Origin: JAFGRR01 sp964499235
GTDB taxonomy: Bacteria > Planctomycetota > Phycisphaerae > UBA1845 > Fen-1342
NCBI GenBank assembly: GCA_964499235.1
Contig: CAZCKC010000046.1
Coordinates: 1 to 23,194 of the forward strand
Reading direction: 5' to 3'
DNA: 23,194 nt
Shown: in pieces, positions 22,398 through 23,194 of the stretch
Layout: each line of letters begins with the position of its first letter
Numbering within the stretch: position 1 is the first letter of the stretch
Translations under genes and position numbers: made by a program
Notes under the pieces: model-generated
What the model saw: only the letters and a program-made list of their open reading frames with translations
Told to the model about the DNA's origin: nothing
Database searches by the model: none

Positions 22398-22706
22398 TTA
22401 CCGCAACGCAGGCGGCTCGTCGTCGATAAGCTCATCCGCGACAACGTCTTGCAAGGCTGAGCCGCTGGCGACGGTGGCGGCCACCACGTAGACCCGCCGG
22501 CGGTTGATTCGGCGCTGCCCGCTGCGTTCGAGCAGGAAGGCGTCGTTCAGATATACTTCCTTCGTGCTGTGACCCTCGTTGCGGTCGTACAGGTCGGCGT
22601 CCGCCAGCAAATAGCCCGTCGGCTCGACCGCCAGCAACGTCCCGATGTACAGCAGGGCGCCCTGCGTATCGAGAACGACCCGTTGTCCGATCAGCCCTTC
22701 CAGCAT
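22398..22706 (-). CDS. Small predicted beta-barrel protein of unknown function
   Basis: A 102-residue protein, first gene of the minus-strand operon. ATG 22706 has AGGAGG five bases ahead, so the GTG one codon earlier is not the start. The sequence looks mostly beta: LIGQRVVLDTQGALLYIGTL, TGYLLADADLYD, STKEVYLNDAFL, INRRRVYVVAATVASGSAL. This run of short strands with Gly turns is like a small SH3 or Sm-type barrel, as in RNA-binding Hfq/LSm proteins, but I cannot prove it. There is no signal peptide or membrane segment. The tail is acidic (DVVADELIDDEPPALR). It lies 56 bases upstream of the FIST gene and is divergent from recO across a 106-base spacer. Confidence 0.7.
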   Translation of the reverse strand: MLEGLIGQRVVLDTQGALLYIGTLLAVEPTGYLLADADLYDRNEGHSTKEVYLNDAFLLERSGQRRINRRRVYVVAATVASGSALQDVVADELIDDEPPALR

Positions 22707-22711
22707 CACGG

Positions 22712-22717
22712 CCTCCT
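22712..22717 (-). promoter_or_regulatory. Ribosome binding site of the small beta-barrel protein gene
   Basis: AGGAGG on the minus strand, five bases before ATG 22706. For the GTG at 22709 the spacing would be only two bases. Confidence 0.8.
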
Positions 22718-22812
22718 CGATTCAGCCCGGTCGGCCCGCTGCGTCGCCCGGAGCTCGTTCGAGTGTAGCAGGCCCCGGTCCCGTTCGCGCCGCCTGCCGT
22801 GGCGAGGTCGCG

Positions 22813-23194
22813 ATGCCCGCTGAGCGCGACGACGCGATCGTGGTCCGCCTCGCCGAGTACTCCGAGACGTCCCAGATCGTCGCGCTGTTCGCCCGCAATC
22901 ACGGGCTCGTCCGACTGATCGCCAAGGGCGCCCGCCGCGGCACCAAGCAGCGCTTCGCGCCGGGCTTCGACCTGCTCGAGCGGGGCGACCTCCAGTTCGT
23001 TCCCCCCCGCGGCGACGCCTCGCTGGGCCCGCTTACCGACTGGCGCCAACGAGAGACCTATCCCGGGCTCCGCCGGGACGCTCCACGCCTCTACGGCGGC
23101 TTCTACGCCGCGGAGCTGCTGACCACGCTCCTCGAGCCCTTCGACCCGCATCCCGAATTGTTCGACAAGCTGCTGGTCTTTCTCGATCACCTCG
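22813..23194 (+). CDS. recO: DNA repair protein RecO, 3' truncated by the window edge
   Basis: The first 127 residues of RecO, the recombination mediator that, with RecR, loads RecA on gapped DNA coated by single-strand-binding protein. The protein starts MPAERDDAIVVRLAEYSETS at ATG 22813, then QIVALFARNHGLVRLIAKGA with RR following: this is the N-terminal OB fold, with the conserved KGARR. After the OB fold come the first helices of the C-terminal domain, YGGFYAAELLTTLLEPFDPHP, which match the RecO family. GAGG stands five bases ahead of the start. The frame is open at the right edge, so about half of a normal 240-residue protein is missing. It is divergent from the small barrel gene. Confidence 0.9.
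   Translation, partial: MPAERDDAIVVRLAEYSETSQIVALFARNHGLVRLIAKGARRGTKQRFAPGFDLLERGDLQFVPPRGDASLGPLTDWRQRETYPGLRRDAPRLYGGFYAAELLTTLLEPFDPHPELFDKLLVFLDHL

Noticed and set aside
20803..22491. 562-residue open frame on the plus strand
   Set aside because: Antisense across rnpA and the FIST gene; no recognisable domain.
1..23194. Defence island, mobile element, CRISPR array or tRNA attachment site
   Set aside because: No transposase, integrase, nuclease-effector pair, direct-repeat array or tRNA-like cloverleaf was found on either strand; the gene content is mainly housekeeping.

Overview
This is a gene-dense, high-GC bacterial chromosomal segment (roughly two thirds G+C by eye). Long antisense open frames shadow almost every gene. 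The best guess for the host is a member of the Planctomycetota. The reasons are several small lipoproteins with Sec/lipobox leaders, a UVR-motif protein of the kind I associate with that phylum, frequent GTG/TTG starts, and a mixture of functions with little conserved synteny. No rRNA or complete marker set is present, so the phylum is an inference. There is no tRNA, rRNA, CRISPR array, insertion sequence, integrase or phage gene. No gene-free stretch exceeds 300 bases; the longest is about 163 bases at 10121-10283. One run of exactly 100 N (9175-9274) is a scaffold gap and interrupts a lipoprotein gene.

Layout. (1) 1-4173, plus strand: the 3' part of a class V aminotransferase, a GNAT acetyltransferase and formamidopyrimidine-DNA glycosylase (mutM), chained by overlapping stop/start codons, then asparagine synthetase B (asnB). 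(2) A lone fliN (4247-4660) converges on the lipid II flippase murJ. murJ ends a minus-strand run: gapped lipoprotein, small unknown protein, YhaM-like HD nuclease, phytanoyl-CoA-dioxygenase-like enzyme, murJ. (3) 10284-11039 minus, UVR-motif protein, divergent from rsmD (11138-11863 plus). The last 54 codons of rsmD lie antisense over the end of a FecCD-type permease. (4) 11699-14006 minus: two paralogous lipoproteins followed by the permease, joined by two ATGA overlaps. This is the most system-like unit in the window. (5) 14119-14877 plus, a triple zinc-ribbon membrane protein, converging on a lipoprotein alpha/beta hydrolase, which is itself divergent from a PfkB-family sugar kinase. (6) 17180-22706 minus, a probable operon: small barrel-like unknown protein, FIST-domain protein, RNase P protein (rnpA), GT28 glycosyltransferase of the diacylglycerol glucosyltransferase type, GT2 glycosyltransferase, and a 511-residue unknown protein that resembles BshC at a distance. 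(7) 22813-end plus: the 5' part of recO.

Most genes are housekeeping: DNA repair (mutM, recO), RNA metabolism (rsmD, rnpA, YhaM-like) and envelope synthesis (murJ, two glycosyltransferases). Nothing here is an obvious defence or mobile system. The parts most worth following up are the lipoprotein pair coupled to a permease with no ATPase gene beside it, the rsmD tail overprinted on that permease, the BshC-like protein, and rnpA embedded in an envelope operon without rpmH.
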